From Alteromonas macleodii ATCC 27126 (GTDB taxonomy: Bacteria > Pseudomonadota > Gammaproteobacteria > Enterobacterales > Alteromonadaceae), in assembly GCF_000172635.2 (NCBI RefSeq), contig NC_018632.1, positions 1,674,001-1,738,000 on the forward strand: a stretch of 64,000 nt of DNA. The letters run 5' to 3'. The notes under the pieces were generated by a model that saw nothing but the letters and a program-made list of their open reading frames with translations, was not told the origin of the DNA and searched no databases. The stretch's first letter is position 1, and every line of letters begins with the position of its first letter. Below, one piece after another: positions 9,462 to 18,414 of this stretch. The position numbers were made by a program, and so were the translations under genes.

Positions 9462-9584
9462 AACTTTTAACCTTCTCTTAAGTTGCTGAATTATAGGGAT
9501 AAAAATATATAATATTGTTCTTATATTGTTATTTTTATGTAAATAAACTCAATCGCATAAATGCATGCACTTTTAAGGTGATTT

Positions 9585-11162
9585 TTAGCGAGCTTTTGCA
9601 CTAAAAAGAGCAGAGGTTACGCCCGGTTGTCCGTCTATACTTAAAATGGATGTCGAGTGTGCTGAGTGCTTAACAGCCTCATGGTTTACAAAGGCTTTTT
9701 CATAGGGGACTTTCGTTGCCCTACGGCTGCTTTCTGGCTTTGGGTTGTGAATAGGTTCGTAAGAAGGGTTTTCCTGAGCAACGTCAGTGCTGCTTTCTAC
9801 TTTTTGTGCATTAGTGTGTGGCGAAGCAATGGGCTTTTTTCCTGGTAAGGTTAAATCAAGGATGACGGCGGTGAGGCCGGCCGAGGTTACTGGGGAAAGT
9901 AAGATATTTTCAAGCCATGAAGGCAATTGAGCAAGGGCTTCTGGAACCATCATTACACCAATCGCCATACCTAGAGCACACGCTGTCACCAAGCTACTGC
10001 GCCTATCAAGCGCGTAGCTGGCTAATAGCTTTAAGCCGCCTACCGCCACCATGGCAAACATAACGAGTGTGGCACCGCCAAGAACTGGCTTGGGAATAGC
10101 CTGCAGCACACCACCTACAATGGGGAAGAACCCAATAACAACGAAAAGCGCTGCAACAAAAAAGCCGACCTTACGGCTGGCGATACCGGTTAATTGGATA
10201 ACCCCGTTATTCTGGCCAAATGTAGTATTTGGAAAGGTGTTGAACATGCCAGCAAGGAACGAGTTTATGCCATCGCCCAAGATTCCGCCTTCCACTCTTG
10301 CTAAATAAATCGGACCGCTCAAAGGCTGGTTACAGAAAAGACTATTTGCGGTTAAGTCGCCGGCCGTTTCTATTGCACTGAACAAATAAATAAGCGCAAT
10401 AGGTAAAAAGAGATTGATATCAAAGGCAATGCCGAAGGCAAACGGAGTGGGGATTGCTATGACAGAAAGTGAAGCAAGGCCGCTAAAATCTAACCCTTTG
10501 GTAAAGCCGACATAGGTTGCGCCAATCGCCATACCAATAAAGATGGCGCTTAAACGCAGCCAATGATTTGTTGAGGCGTTCAAGAAAACAATGATGAGTA
10601 ACACCCCAAGGCCGACGGCTAAGTTTTCTGTGCTGGCGAAGTCAGCGGCGTGAAAACCGCCCGCAAGATCAGTCATGCCTACGTTTATCAAGCTTAGCCC
10701 AATAGCGGTTATCACAATTCCTGTAGTTAATGGCGTAATGATACGTTTGAGCTTATGTACAAACAGACTAAACACCACTTCGACCATGGCTCCCGCCATA
10801 GTTAATCCAAACAACAAAGACAAGACATCTTCGGGTGTTCCTCCATCCGCCTTGACCTGATTTCCTGCCAGTATTAACGCGCTGATAAACGCAAAACTGG
10901 TACCTTGGATGGCTACCAATCCACTGCCTACCGGGCCTATACGCTTTGTTTGAATTGCCGTGCCTAAGCCGCTTACAAACAAGGCCATACTGATAAGATA
11001 AGGCGTGTATTCAGTAAGGCCCAGTGTTGATGTAACGATAAGAGTCGGGGTAATGACACCGACAAAGCTTGCAAGTAAATGCTGAAATGCCGCGGTAAGT
11101 GAAGGAAGAAATGCCGGACTATCATGTAAATCGTAAAGTAGTTCGTTGTGATTTGAAGACAT
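9585..11162 (-). CDS. NCS2-family purine/xanthine-uracil permease
   Basis: A 525-residue inner-membrane nucleobase symporter of the UraA/XanQ family with about 12-14 hydrophobic segments. The NCS2 signature region is visible as FGQNNGVIQLTGIASRKVG, with IETAGDLTAN earlier, the position of the substrate-binding Glu in this family. The last 75 residues are a hydrophilic tail not needed for the fold. AAGGA precedes the ATG by seven bases. Its start lies two bases from the stop of adenosine deaminase, so the two are co-transcribed: the deaminase releases inosine outside the cytoplasm and the permease could import derived bases. Base specificity is not determined. Confidence 0.88.
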   Translation of the reverse strand: MSSNHNELLYDLHDSPAFLPSLTAAFQHLLASFVGVITPTLIVTSTLGLTEYTPYLISMALFVSGLGTAIQTKRIGPVGSGLVAIQGTSFAFISALILAGNQVKADGGTPEDVLSLLFGLTMAGAMVEVVFSLFVHKLKRIITPLTTGIVITAIGLSLINVGMTDLAGGFHAADFASTENLAVGLGVLLIIVFLNASTNHWLRLSAIFIGMAIGATYVGFTKGLDFSGLASLSVIAIPTPFAFGIAFDINLFLPIALIYLFSAIETAGDLTANSLFCNQPLSGPIYLARVEGGILGDGINSFLAGMFNTFPNTTFGQNNGVIQLTGIASRKVGFFVAALFVVIGFFPIVGGVLQAIPKPVLGGATLVMFAMVAVGGLKLLASYALDRRSSLVTACALGMAIGVMMVPEALAQLPSWLENILLSPVTSAGLTAVILDLTLPGKKPIASPHTNAQKVESSTDVAQENPSYEPIHNPKPESSRRATKVPYEKAFVNHEAVKHSAHSTSILSIDGQPGVTSALFSAKAR

Positions 11163-11164
11163 GG

Positions 11165-12643
11165 TTATTTCCTTGTTGTTTCCTTATTATTTCCTTCATT
11201 GGCGCAGACCGAGGCGGCAAACTCGCAGATGAAATCACTGTAGCGTTCCACGTTGCTGTTAAGAGGTTGTACTTTGCTGTTTGCTGATGGTATTTGGTTA
11301 GCGCTTTCCGCTATTAAGGCTAAAAACTGTGTTAAATCTCGGTTTAGCTCAGTAAGTAGTTGCTCTTTTTTCTCGTCTTGTAAAAAGCTGTACTTGATAC
11401 TGTTTTGACTTAATGTAACTAGCTCACTCCAGCTTATATTGAACTGGGTAAATGCCAGGTAATATTCATCTGTGAGTGTGGCATCCCACATCCCTCGGTC
11501 GTCGGTTGAAAGTGCAGTGGGTACACCGGTTCTTAAAAGTTGAGGAAAGGGATGAGCGCTCAAATCGTCGATGTATTCTAACTTTAGGTTTGAAATTAAA
11601 TTGGTTTCAATCAAATAGCGGTTATGGCGCATGAGCAAATACGTTGAAGGATCTTTTAGCAGATTAATGCCATGGCCTATTCGCTCTGCGCCTAACAATA
11701 AGGTGTCGCGAATATTGGTATCTGCATGCTCAGATTCACCTGCATGAAAGGAGAGGCGAATGGCTGGATATTGAGCTCTTAGTTTCGTTATAGGCGCTAA
11801 AAAGCGCGTGGGTTGACCTCGGGGATCATCCTCCCTGCCAACCAAATTTATCCCTACATACCATTTTCTATTGGCGTCTACGAATTTGAAGATCCAGTCT
11901 AATTGGGCTTCAATGTTGTCAGTAAAACGAACCAAGGCATATTGAAAACGAACGGTGACACCAGTAGCTTTAGCTGCTTCGCTATCGAGCATGTCTGTAA
12001 TAACTTTAAGTGCTTCAGCAGGAGGAAAGCGGCTACCATCTGCGCGATTCATGAGCCTAACGTTCATTTGCGTTTCTAAATAGCGCACATTTTCTTGTTG
12101 ATACAGCTGCATGTTTCTAAGCAGAACTTGCGCTGTAATATAGGGGTTTTGAGTAAGCTCGCTTAAACGCTGCCAGTGAAACTCAAAAAACTCCTCTCGA
12201 CCTTCTTCTGGCTTATCAAGTTCAACACTATGGATAAACGCTTCTTGCTCTTTGTTACTTAGGGCATTCAGCGCTTTATATTGCTTTTGCTCACATTTCG
12301 TTAGTTTAGAGTGGGTAGTGTTAGAAATGGTATGAAACAACGGCGCCGAGTCACACTCGCTATGATTTATCTTAGTGAAGTACTGATAGCCGCCGTTTAG
12401 TGCTTGATTAGTTGCTAGCTCATACCACCATTTGCCGTACGCCGAACCTGATAAGTGATGGTGCAAGTCACCGCCTTTTGGAAACTGTTTAAGTAGTTGA
12501 TAGGTCTGTGAGTCGGTCAATGACTGTGTATATTGCTTAAACCAATTGTTTGCGTCTTCTTCAGTAGGAAAGGGGTTTGCGGCGGAATAAAGACCAACAA
12601 AGGATAAAGACAAAATGAACAGGGTTCGTACAACAAATGACAT
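11165..12643 (-). CDS. Secreted adenosine deaminase (ADGF/AMP-deaminase superfamily)
   Basis: A 492-residue zinc hydrolase with an N-terminal signal peptide (VVRTLFILSLSFVGLYSAA), so it acts in the periplasm or outside. Catalytic motifs are complete: KGGDLHHHLSGS (zinc His pair), SFHAGE (general acid Glu), RIGHGINL (His) and ALSTDDRG (Asp pair). Its length and N-terminal extension fit the growth-factor-type deaminases better than the 340-residue cytosolic enzyme. I chose the ATG at 12643, nine bases after AAGAA, over a TTG two codons upstream. It leads a two-gene unit with the purine permease. Confidence 0.88.
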   Translation of the reverse strand: MSFVVRTLFILSLSFVGLYSAANPFPTEEDANNWFKQYTQSLTDSQTYQLLKQFPKGGDLHHHLSGSAYGKWWYELATNQALNGGYQYFTKINHSECDSAPLFHTISNTTHSKLTKCEQKQYKALNALSNKEQEAFIHSVELDKPEEGREEFFEFHWQRLSELTQNPYITAQVLLRNMQLYQQENVRYLETQMNVRLMNRADGSRFPPAEALKVITDMLDSEAAKATGVTVRFQYALVRFTDNIEAQLDWIFKFVDANRKWYVGINLVGREDDPRGQPTRFLAPITKLRAQYPAIRLSFHAGESEHADTNIRDTLLLGAERIGHGINLLKDPSTYLLMRHNRYLIETNLISNLKLEYIDDLSAHPFPQLLRTGVPTALSTDDRGMWDATLTDEYYLAFTQFNISWSELVTLSQNSIKYSFLQDEKKEQLLTELNRDLTQFLALIAESANQIPSANSKVQPLNSNVERYSDFICEFAASVCANEGNNKETTRK

Positions 12644-12677
12644 GAGCAATTTTTCTTAGCAATAGTTGCTCTATGGT

Positions 12678-12700
12678 TGCAAGATATTGACCAGTTGGTC
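12678..12700 (-). promoter_or_regulatory. Operator and possible sigma-54 element before adenosine deaminase
   Basis: 12687-12700 (TTGACCAGTTGGTC) has GACCA/TGGTC arms around GT and matches the motif upstream of the TonB receptor at 13 of 14 bases. Overlapping it on the minus strand, CTGGTCA-ATATC-TTGCA has GG and GC ten bases apart and a full TTGCA, but a poor -24 box. The operator is better supported than the promoter. Confidence 0.35.
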
Positions 12701-12814
12701 TGCTTAGTAATGTGTTTTTAAGTTTTTGTTTTAAAATGTTTTTTATGTGGGTTTGGGTAAGGAGCAAATAATTAGGCAATTCGTAAGCCCCATTTTGGTG
12801 CCTAAACAAAAAAA

Positions 12815-12831
12815 TGCGCTAAATTAGCGCA
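12815..12831 (-). terminator. Terminator of the ureide operon
   Basis: A perfect 8-bp stem (TGCGCTAA, one-base centre, TTAGCGCA) is flanked by A and T runs on both sides. It is a strong intrinsic terminator in either direction. It lies 29 bases past the cupin stop and separates this operon from the adenosine deaminase unit. Confidence 0.8.
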
Positions 12832-12859
12832 TTTTTTCAGAGCAGTGCGAACGGTCGTT

Positions 12860-13225
12860 TTAAAGGACTACGCCTTCATCTAACGTCACAAAAATTGAGT
12901 GGCGCACTTCATTGTACATTGCGCGGGAACAATGGCCTTCGCCTTCTGTGTCTTCTAGCAATAATACGTCACCTGCTCCAAACACATGTCGCTCACCGTT
13001 AGACACCGTAAATTCAGCACGCCCTTTAATTATGAAAAGGAGTTGTCGTGCCGGCGCTGGATGCCACCTAAAATCATAATCTGCAGGGGTTTCGCGAAAA
13101 ATGATCTTATCGGCTCCAAATTTTTCTGAAAGCATGCCGATAGGACCGCCGTCTTTTAGCGCAATCTCCACTTCGCCAAAGTGACTTTTGCCTGCTTCAT
13201 CGTTGTAAATCCTTGTTATTTTCAT
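12860..13225 (-). CDS. Small single-domain cupin protein
   Basis: A 121-residue cupin covering one beta-barrel: cupin motif 1 around FRWHPAPARQLLFIIKGRAEF and motif 2 around GDVLLLEDTEGEGHC. The strict HxH(X)E pattern is incomplete, so metal binding is uncertain. It is the last gene of the ureide operon, 36 bases after the allantoate amidohydrolase-like gene, with AAGGG before its ATG. It is half the length of the bicupin ureidoglycine aminohydrolase and should not be called that. A role in ureide handling is inferred from position only. Confidence 0.75.
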   Translation of the reverse strand: MKITRIYNDEAGKSHFGEVEIALKDGGPIGMLSEKFGADKIIFRETPADYDFRWHPAPARQLLFIIKGRAEFTVSNGERHVFGAGDVLLLEDTEGEGHCSRAMYNEVRHSIFVTLDEGVVL

Positions 13226-13261
13226 TATTAACCCTTCATTGAAACTTTACTGATTTGACCA

Positions 13262-14506
13262 CTACGTATGCTTGAGCTTGCTAATGGTTTTATAAAGTAC
13301 TGACAAACTTGCGGCCACGTCATCAATGGTAATAGATTCTGCAGGGTGGTGACTTATTCCGCCCTTACAACGTGTGAACAACATGGCCACAGGGCAAATA
13401 TCAGCAATAGCCATAGCGTCATGACCTGCTCCCGAGGCAAGGACTCTTGGCTTAATCCCGCTTTCTTCTACCCCCCGAACGAGTGCTTCTTTTAGCTGGC
13501 TATCGCAATGTACCGCGGGCGCGCTGTGGGTTTGCTCCCGTGTTAGCGTTATTTGTCTTGCATGCGCAATGGCATCAAACTTTTGCAATATTTCTGCCAA
13601 TACAGAATCTCGCAATTCATCATCTTCGCTTCTGATATCGAGAGAAAAACGTGTGCGACCAGAAATGACGTTAACGCCGTTTGGCGCATTTTCAATTTTA
13701 CCTACCGTGGCTACAACGCCCGGACGCTGCAAGCTAATGCTCTCTACAGCCAATAGCATCTCTGCACTTGCGCACAGCGCATCTCGTCGCATAGACATTG
13801 GCACAGTGCCAGCGTGACCCGCCATGCCTTCTACTGAAAAATTAAAACGTTTTGCACCTGCAATAGCACTGACAACGCCAACAGGCAGATTTTCTTGCTC
13901 TAAAACAGGGCCTTGTTCAATGTGAAGCTCTATGTAGCCCAAAATGTCGGTACGGGAAATAGCGGCACTGTTTACTGCGTCGAAATTAAGGCCGAAGTTC
14001 GCCATGGCTTGCTCTAAGTTCACGCCATTTTCGTCTTTTAAATGACGCCATTGCTCTTGCCACTTACCGGTGAGCGCGCGGCTTCCTAAAAGGGTGGTGC
14101 CAAATCGCGTGCCTTCTTCATCACAAAAACCCACAATATCGATATGAAAAGGGAACTTGGTTTGCGTGCCGTCAAACATAGCGACCAGCGAAATAGCGGC
14201 GACCACGCCTAGCATGCCGTCGTACTTTCCGCCGTTAGGCACAGTGTCGAGGTGGCTACCTAGAATTAATCGCGGTGCGTTGGGCACGCTTGATGTATAG
14301 CGCCCCCATATATTGCCAACGGCGTCTTGCCAGGTGGTCATTCCTGCTTCAATCATCCACCCTGAGGCTAGTTGATTTGCAAGCTTGTGTTGTTCGGTCA
14401 AATAGCGCCTGTCTAAACAGGCTGGGTCCTGGCTTAAGGTGCCTAATGTTTCGCACCTTGCCATGACTTGCGTAGCCAATTCAGCAAATTCTGCGAATTC
14501 ACCCAT
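13262..14506 (-). CDS. Allantoate amidohydrolase-like M20 metallohydrolase
   Basis: A 414-residue binuclear metal amidohydrolase of the AllC/HpxK/carbamoyl-amino-acid hydrolase group. Metal ligands are visible: LGSHLDTVPNGGKYDG (His, Asp), DEEGTRFG (Glu) and ELHIEQGPVLE (His), with a dimerisation domain in the middle (GMAGHAGTVPM). The start at 14506 is fixed by GGGAG six bases upstream; the ATG overlaps the aminotransferase stop by eight bases, implying translational coupling. Paired with an aminotransferase of the ureidoglycine type, the likely reaction is allantoate to ureidoglycine with release of ammonia and CO2. N-carbamoyl-amino-acid hydrolase is the alternative. Confidence 0.82.
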   Translation of the reverse strand: MGEFAEFAELATQVMARCETLGTLSQDPACLDRRYLTEQHKLANQLASGWMIEAGMTTWQDAVGNIWGRYTSSVPNAPRLILGSHLDTVPNGGKYDGMLGVVAAISLVAMFDGTQTKFPFHIDIVGFCDEEGTRFGTTLLGSRALTGKWQEQWRHLKDENGVNLEQAMANFGLNFDAVNSAAISRTDILGYIELHIEQGPVLEQENLPVGVVSAIAGAKRFNFSVEGMAGHAGTVPMSMRRDALCASAEMLLAVESISLQRPGVVATVGKIENAPNGVNVISGRTRFSLDIRSEDDELRDSVLAEILQKFDAIAHARQITLTREQTHSAPAVHCDSQLKEALVRGVEESGIKPRVLASGAGHDAMAIADICPVAMLFTRCKGGISHHPAESITIDDVAASLSVLYKTISKLKHT

Positions 14507-15767
14507 TGGTGACTCCCGCCGCTTTAGCCTTAGCATAAACGCTAAGCGCAGCATCTACACCTTTACCAGCAGGTAGCGCAAACCCTTGCATACGAAGCAC
14601 AGTTTCAAGGGACTGGAGGGTATGTAACACGGCATCTTCTCTGGCGTTATAGCCCATAGTGCCAATGCGCCAAATTTTTCCTTTTAGCGGACCAAAACTA
14701 GTGCCTATTTCAATGTTAAAACGCAGAAGTAAGGTTTCGCGTACCTCTTCGCCATGAACACCCTCGGGAATATGAACACCTACAACATTGTACATTTTGT
14801 GTTTCAGGTCGCCGAAGGGCTCAAGTCCCATGGCCTGAATACCGGCTAGCATCGCGTCGCCCGCTACTTTGTGACGAGCAATCACGTTCTCCTGGCCTTC
14901 TTCTAAATGCAGGCGCGCGCATTCACGGGCGCAATAGAGCATACTGGCCGCTTCGGTGTGGTGATTTAGTCGCTCCTCGCCCCAATAATCCATGATCATG
15001 GGCAAGTCGAAGTAGTTAGAACGAATTTTAGGGCCACGCGCAGCTTCATGGTGAGCATCGCGAATGCCGGCTTCAACGTGGTGACGGGTACGCACGGTTT
15101 TAACAAACTTGTCGCTTAGTGTAATAGGAGCACTGCCTGATGGGCCTCCTAAGCACTTTTGCAGGCCAACTGACACCGCATCTAATTTCCAAGCATCAAC
15201 GTCTAGCGGGTTCCCACCTATTGACGCTGTTGCATCGCAGTAAAACAACACATCGTTTGCTTCACAAATCGCGCCAATTTCTGCAAGCGGTTGCAGCATG
15301 GTGGTGGACGTATCCCCTTGAACAATGGCAAGCAGTTTTGGTTTTACGTCTTTTATCGCCTTTTCAATTTGTTCAGGTGAAAACACTTCGCCCCACGGCA
15401 CTTCAATGGTGTGAACTTCAGCGTCGGCGCGCTCTGCAATTTCAGCAAGCAAATGCCCAAAACGCCCGAAGATAGGCACGAGGACTTTATCGCCTGGCTC
15501 AATTGCCGATACCAATACAGCTTCAATTCCAGCGCGCGACGTACCGTCAACCAAGAAGGTTTGCTGGTTTTTCGTATTGAAAACATCGCGGTAAAGTTGC
15601 ATGACCTCGTTCATGTAGCCAGTCATTACAGGGTCATATTGACCTACTAACTGGGTAGACATGGCGCTTAACACACGGGGGTAGCAGTTAATTGGGCCCG
15701 GGCCCATTAGCAAGCGAGGCGGCGGGGATAGTGGAGCAAACGTTCTGTTAGAAGCTTCTTTAGACAT
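14499..15767 (-). CDS. Ureidoglycine-glyoxylate aminotransferase-like class V enzyme
   Basis: A 422-residue PLP enzyme of the PucG/HpxJ/alanine-glyoxylate aminotransferase type. The N-terminus has the family phrase LLMGPGPINCYPRVLSAM, the PLP Asp is in YCDATASIGG, and the PLP lysine is in GLQKCLGGPSGSAP. In this family ureidoglycine and glyoxylate give oxalurate and glycine. The adjacent amidohydrolase, which would supply ureidoglycine, and the oxamate-type genes downstream in the pathway support this over serine- or alanine-glyoxylate transamination. It overlaps the next gene by eight bases and lies ten bases after the TauE permease. Confidence 0.8.
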   Translation of the reverse strand: MSKEASNRTFAPLSPPPRLLMGPGPINCYPRVLSAMSTQLVGQYDPVMTGYMNEVMQLYRDVFNTKNQQTFLVDGTSRAGIEAVLVSAIEPGDKVLVPIFGRFGHLLAEIAERADAEVHTIEVPWGEVFSPEQIEKAIKDVKPKLLAIVQGDTSTTMLQPLAEIGAICEANDVLFYCDATASIGGNPLDVDAWKLDAVSVGLQKCLGGPSGSAPITLSDKFVKTVRTRHHVEAGIRDAHHEAARGPKIRSNYFDLPMIMDYWGEERLNHHTEAASMLYCARECARLHLEEGQENVIARHKVAGDAMLAGIQAMGLEPFGDLKHKMYNVVGVHIPEGVHGEEVRETLLLRFNIEIGTSFGPLKGKIWRIGTMGYNAREDAVLHTLQSLETVLRMQGFALPAGKGVDAALSVYAKAKAAGVTNG

Positions 15768-15777
15768 GTGGGCACTC

Positions 15778-16596
15778 CTAGATAAGCACTTGCGCTAGCA
15801 TGCGCAAGCCAGTGATGATGAGAACAACGGCGAAGATTTTCTTAAGTAAGCCAGCGTCTAGCTTATTGGCTATGCTTGCACCGACAGGCGCAAATAACAC
15901 GGTGAGCGGAACAATGCAGACAAACCCCAGCAAGTTTACATAGCCGTACGTAGCGAAGGGCGCATCAACAGGAGTGGTACCAACAAATAGCAGCGTAAGC
16001 GCCGCTGGAAGCGAAATAATCAAACCGACTGCAGCAGCGGTGCCCACCGCTTTGTGTGCTGGGTAGTTACAAAATGTGAGAGTCGGCACGGTTAACGTAC
16101 CGCCACCAATGCCTACCATAGAACTAAATAGGCCAATGCAGGTTGCCATAATCGACTGACCCGCGCGGCCCGGTAGCCCTTTAAATAGCGCGTCTTTCTT
16201 GCCAATGAGCATATTAATGGCAGACAAGGTTGCAATAATGCCAAACAGTAAGGTAAGGAACGTCGGGTTAACAGCCGTCACCGCATAGCTTCCGGCAAGC
16301 ACGCCAATTAAAATGAACACTGCCCACGCTTTTAGCAACGCAAAGTCTACGTTGCCTTTACTGTGATGAGCACGAATAGAGCTTACTGAAGTAGGGACGA
16401 TGGTTGCCAGAGACGTTGCCGTGGCTATAACCATTGCGCTCTCAGGGGACACACCGAGGGCTTGGAACAAGAAAAACAGTACCGGCACGATGACAATACC
16501 GCCACCTACGCCAAGCATTCCTGCTAGTATGCCTGCGAACACGCCTGTTCCTGCTAGCGATAATATAACCGTTAGGTTATCCATTAAAAACTGCAT
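15778..16596 (-). CDS. TauE/SafE-family membrane permease
   Basis: A 272-residue inner-membrane protein with about eight hydrophobic segments and the internal repeat of the family: GMLGVGGGIVIVPVL near residue 27 and MVGIGGGTLTVPTL in the second half. Members export or import small anions such as sulfite, sulfoacetate and other organic anions. Lying inside the ureide operon, ten bases before the aminotransferase, it may move an intermediate such as oxamate, oxalurate or glyoxylate. That substrate is inference. Confidence 0.8.
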   Translation of the reverse strand: MQFLMDNLTVILSLAGTGVFAGILAGMLGVGGGIVIVPVLFFLFQALGVSPESAMVIATATSLATIVPTSVSSIRAHHSKGNVDFALLKAWAVFILIGVLAGSYAVTAVNPTFLTLLFGIIATLSAINMLIGKKDALFKGLPGRAGQSIMATCIGLFSSMVGIGGGTLTVPTLTFCNYPAHKAVGTAAAVGLIISLPAALTLLFVGTTPVDAPFATYGYVNLLGFVCIVPLTVLFAPVGASIANKLDAGLLKKIFAVVLIITGLRMLAQVLI

Positions 16597-16668
16597 GTGA
16601 TTTCTTTCTCTTTAACGTTTGTTGGTTTAACTATTTGTCAGTGCTGCGTCTTAGCCACCGCGAATAAA

Positions 16669-18246
16669 CTAGCGATGTCCAAAGTAGGCTTTGCCGTCAC
16701 TTCTTGGGTCGCTTGCGCCGCTAACCGTACCTTCTGTGTCGCAAATAATTGCACCAGCATGACCCATGAGTTCGTTGCAAGGATCTACCGTCACCATATC
16801 GTGGCCCCGTGCCAGTAAGCTTTCACCCACATACTCAACTAAATCTCGCTCTGCTTTTAAGTTGTGACTTTGATCGCCCCAAGTTCTACCAAGTAGCCAA
16901 CGGCCTAGGGAAATAGCCTTGGCGATAGGTTGGTCGTGGTACACATGACGAGCAAACAGCGCCGCTTGGGTTTGAGGCTGACCTTCACCACCCATGGTGC
17001 CGTAGCTCATGCGTCGACCGTCAACAAGCTCAGCGAAAGCGGGGTTAAGTGTGTGAAATGGTTTCAAGCCTGGGGTCAAATATTGGTTACTGTTTGGATC
17101 GAGTGAAAACGAAGTGCCACGGTTGTTCCAAACAATGCCTGTTTGCGGGCTCACTACGCCCGAGCCGAACTCCCAGTAAAGTGACTGTATGTAGCTCACC
17201 ATTCGGCCTTCAGAATCGCAGCAACCCATCCAAATAGTATCGCCGTGCTTGGCTTCGTGCGGCCAAGGAAGTGCTTTATCTAATGAGATGTTCTTCACCA
17301 TTTCATCAAGCACATCGTCACTTAACAGGCTTTGAAGACTAACAGGCGTACGAGATGGGTCGGTTACGTTCGCGTTACGCGCAATGAAGGCTTGTTTCGT
17401 GCATTCAATAAGTAAATGCACCATGTCAGCATCGGTGCTGCCTAAATGCTGAACTTTGTCGTACAAGGCTAAAATAATGAGCGACGCCACACCTTGTGTG
17501 GGCGCCGGCAAGTTATAAAGCTTGCCTTTGCTGGTGGACACTGACAATGGCTCAACAATTGTCGCTTTGTAATTGTTAAAATCTTCAAGACGAATAGGGG
17601 AGCCGGCGGCTTCTAAGTCTTCAGCCAGCTGTGAAGCTAACTCACCGTGATAAAAATCATCTAACCCTTTTTCTGCTAAATGCTTCAAAGTTTCAGAGAG
17701 CTTTGTTAGCTTTAAAATTTTACCTTTTTTAAGGGCTTTCCCCTTAATCAAAAACTGAGCGAAATTTTCATCCGCACTTAGCTCTTCAAAGGTTTTGTTG
17801 CTGGCATCCACCAAGCTCTGGGTAACTTCAATCCCCCAGTTAGCTTGACTAATCGCCGTATCGAACAATGTGCTTAACGGTAAACCGCTTTGCCATTTGT
17901 GACTTAATTCAAGCGCGGCTTGCCAACCAGCAACTGCGCCTGCCATGGTTAATGCTGACTTTCCGCCTCGACTCGGTATGGCATCGCTACCCTCGTAGAA
18001 AGAAGGTGTCGCGCCCTTTGCTGCTACGCCAGATGCATCAATGCCAATCGGCTTTTTACCAGGTTCACTGATTAGCCAAAATCCATCACCGCCCATGCCA
18101 TTCATGTGCGGGTATTCAACCGCGATAGATGCTGCAGCAGCTACCATAGCTTCAATAGCGGTGCCGCCTTTTTCTAATATGTTCAAGCCCACTTGCGATG
18201 CCGCAAAGTGAGGGGCAGTAAACGCTATATTTGGTTTTTCACTCAT
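16669..18246 (-). CDS. HpxW-like oxamate amidohydrolase (gamma-glutamyltranspeptidase fold)
   Basis: A 525-residue N-terminal-nucleophile hydrolase. The cleavage and catalytic threonine is in KHGDTIWMGCCD (Thr about 337), where the precursor would split into large and small subunits. MGGEGQPQTQA and GAIICDTEGTVSGASDPRSDG are typical small-subunit regions. No signal peptide is seen, unlike periplasmic gamma-glutamyltranspeptidase, and the best family match is HpxW, which hydrolyses oxamate to oxalate and ammonia. The ATG at 18246 follows AAGGA by eight bases; a TTG five codons upstream is less likely. It sits beside an amidase, as in hpxWXYZ clusters. Confidence 0.75.
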   Translation of the reverse strand: MSEKPNIAFTAPHFAASQVGLNILEKGGTAIEAMVAAAASIAVEYPHMNGMGGDGFWLISEPGKKPIGIDASGVAAKGATPSFYEGSDAIPSRGGKSALTMAGAVAGWQAALELSHKWQSGLPLSTLFDTAISQANWGIEVTQSLVDASNKTFEELSADENFAQFLIKGKALKKGKILKLTKLSETLKHLAEKGLDDFYHGELASQLAEDLEAAGSPIRLEDFNNYKATIVEPLSVSTSKGKLYNLPAPTQGVASLIILALYDKVQHLGSTDADMVHLLIECTKQAFIARNANVTDPSRTPVSLQSLLSDDVLDEMVKNISLDKALPWPHEAKHGDTIWMGCCDSEGRMVSYIQSLYWEFGSGVVSPQTGIVWNNRGTSFSLDPNSNQYLTPGLKPFHTLNPAFAELVDGRRMSYGTMGGEGQPQTQAALFARHVYHDQPIAKAISLGRWLLGRTWGDQSHNLKAERDLVEYVGESLLARGHDMVTVDPCNELMGHAGAIICDTEGTVSGASDPRSDGKAYFGHR

Positions 18247-18371
18247 TTTTAATTCCTTCAAAAACTCGGCAACCGCGCAGTCAGTTTAAGCCCAAATCAG
18301 GCAAAATGACGGGCGCTTAGGTCTTACTTCCGCTTTCTAGTTTCAACTTGAATGCGATAGGGCGCTAATGC

Positions 18372-18396
18372 TTTTTTTAAGTGCAACTTAAAAAAA
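18372..18396. other. Perfect 11-bp AT-rich hairpin between amidase and HpxW-like gene
   Basis: TTTTTTTAAGT at 18372-18382 and ACTTAAAAAAA at 18386-18396 form a perfect stem with a three-base loop, 18 bases after the amidase stop. The all-AT outer stem makes it a weak intrinsic terminator; partial termination or RNA processing within the operon is possible. Confidence 0.45.
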
Positions 18397-18414
18397 CAGG
18401 CGCGCTTTACACGT

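Noticed and set aside
12860..13225. Cupin as ureidoglycine aminohydrolase
   Set aside because: That enzyme is a bicupin of about twice the length; only one barrel is present here.
15140..15475. 111-codon plus-strand frame inside the aminotransferase gene
   Set aside because: Antisense shadow of a well-supported PLP enzyme.
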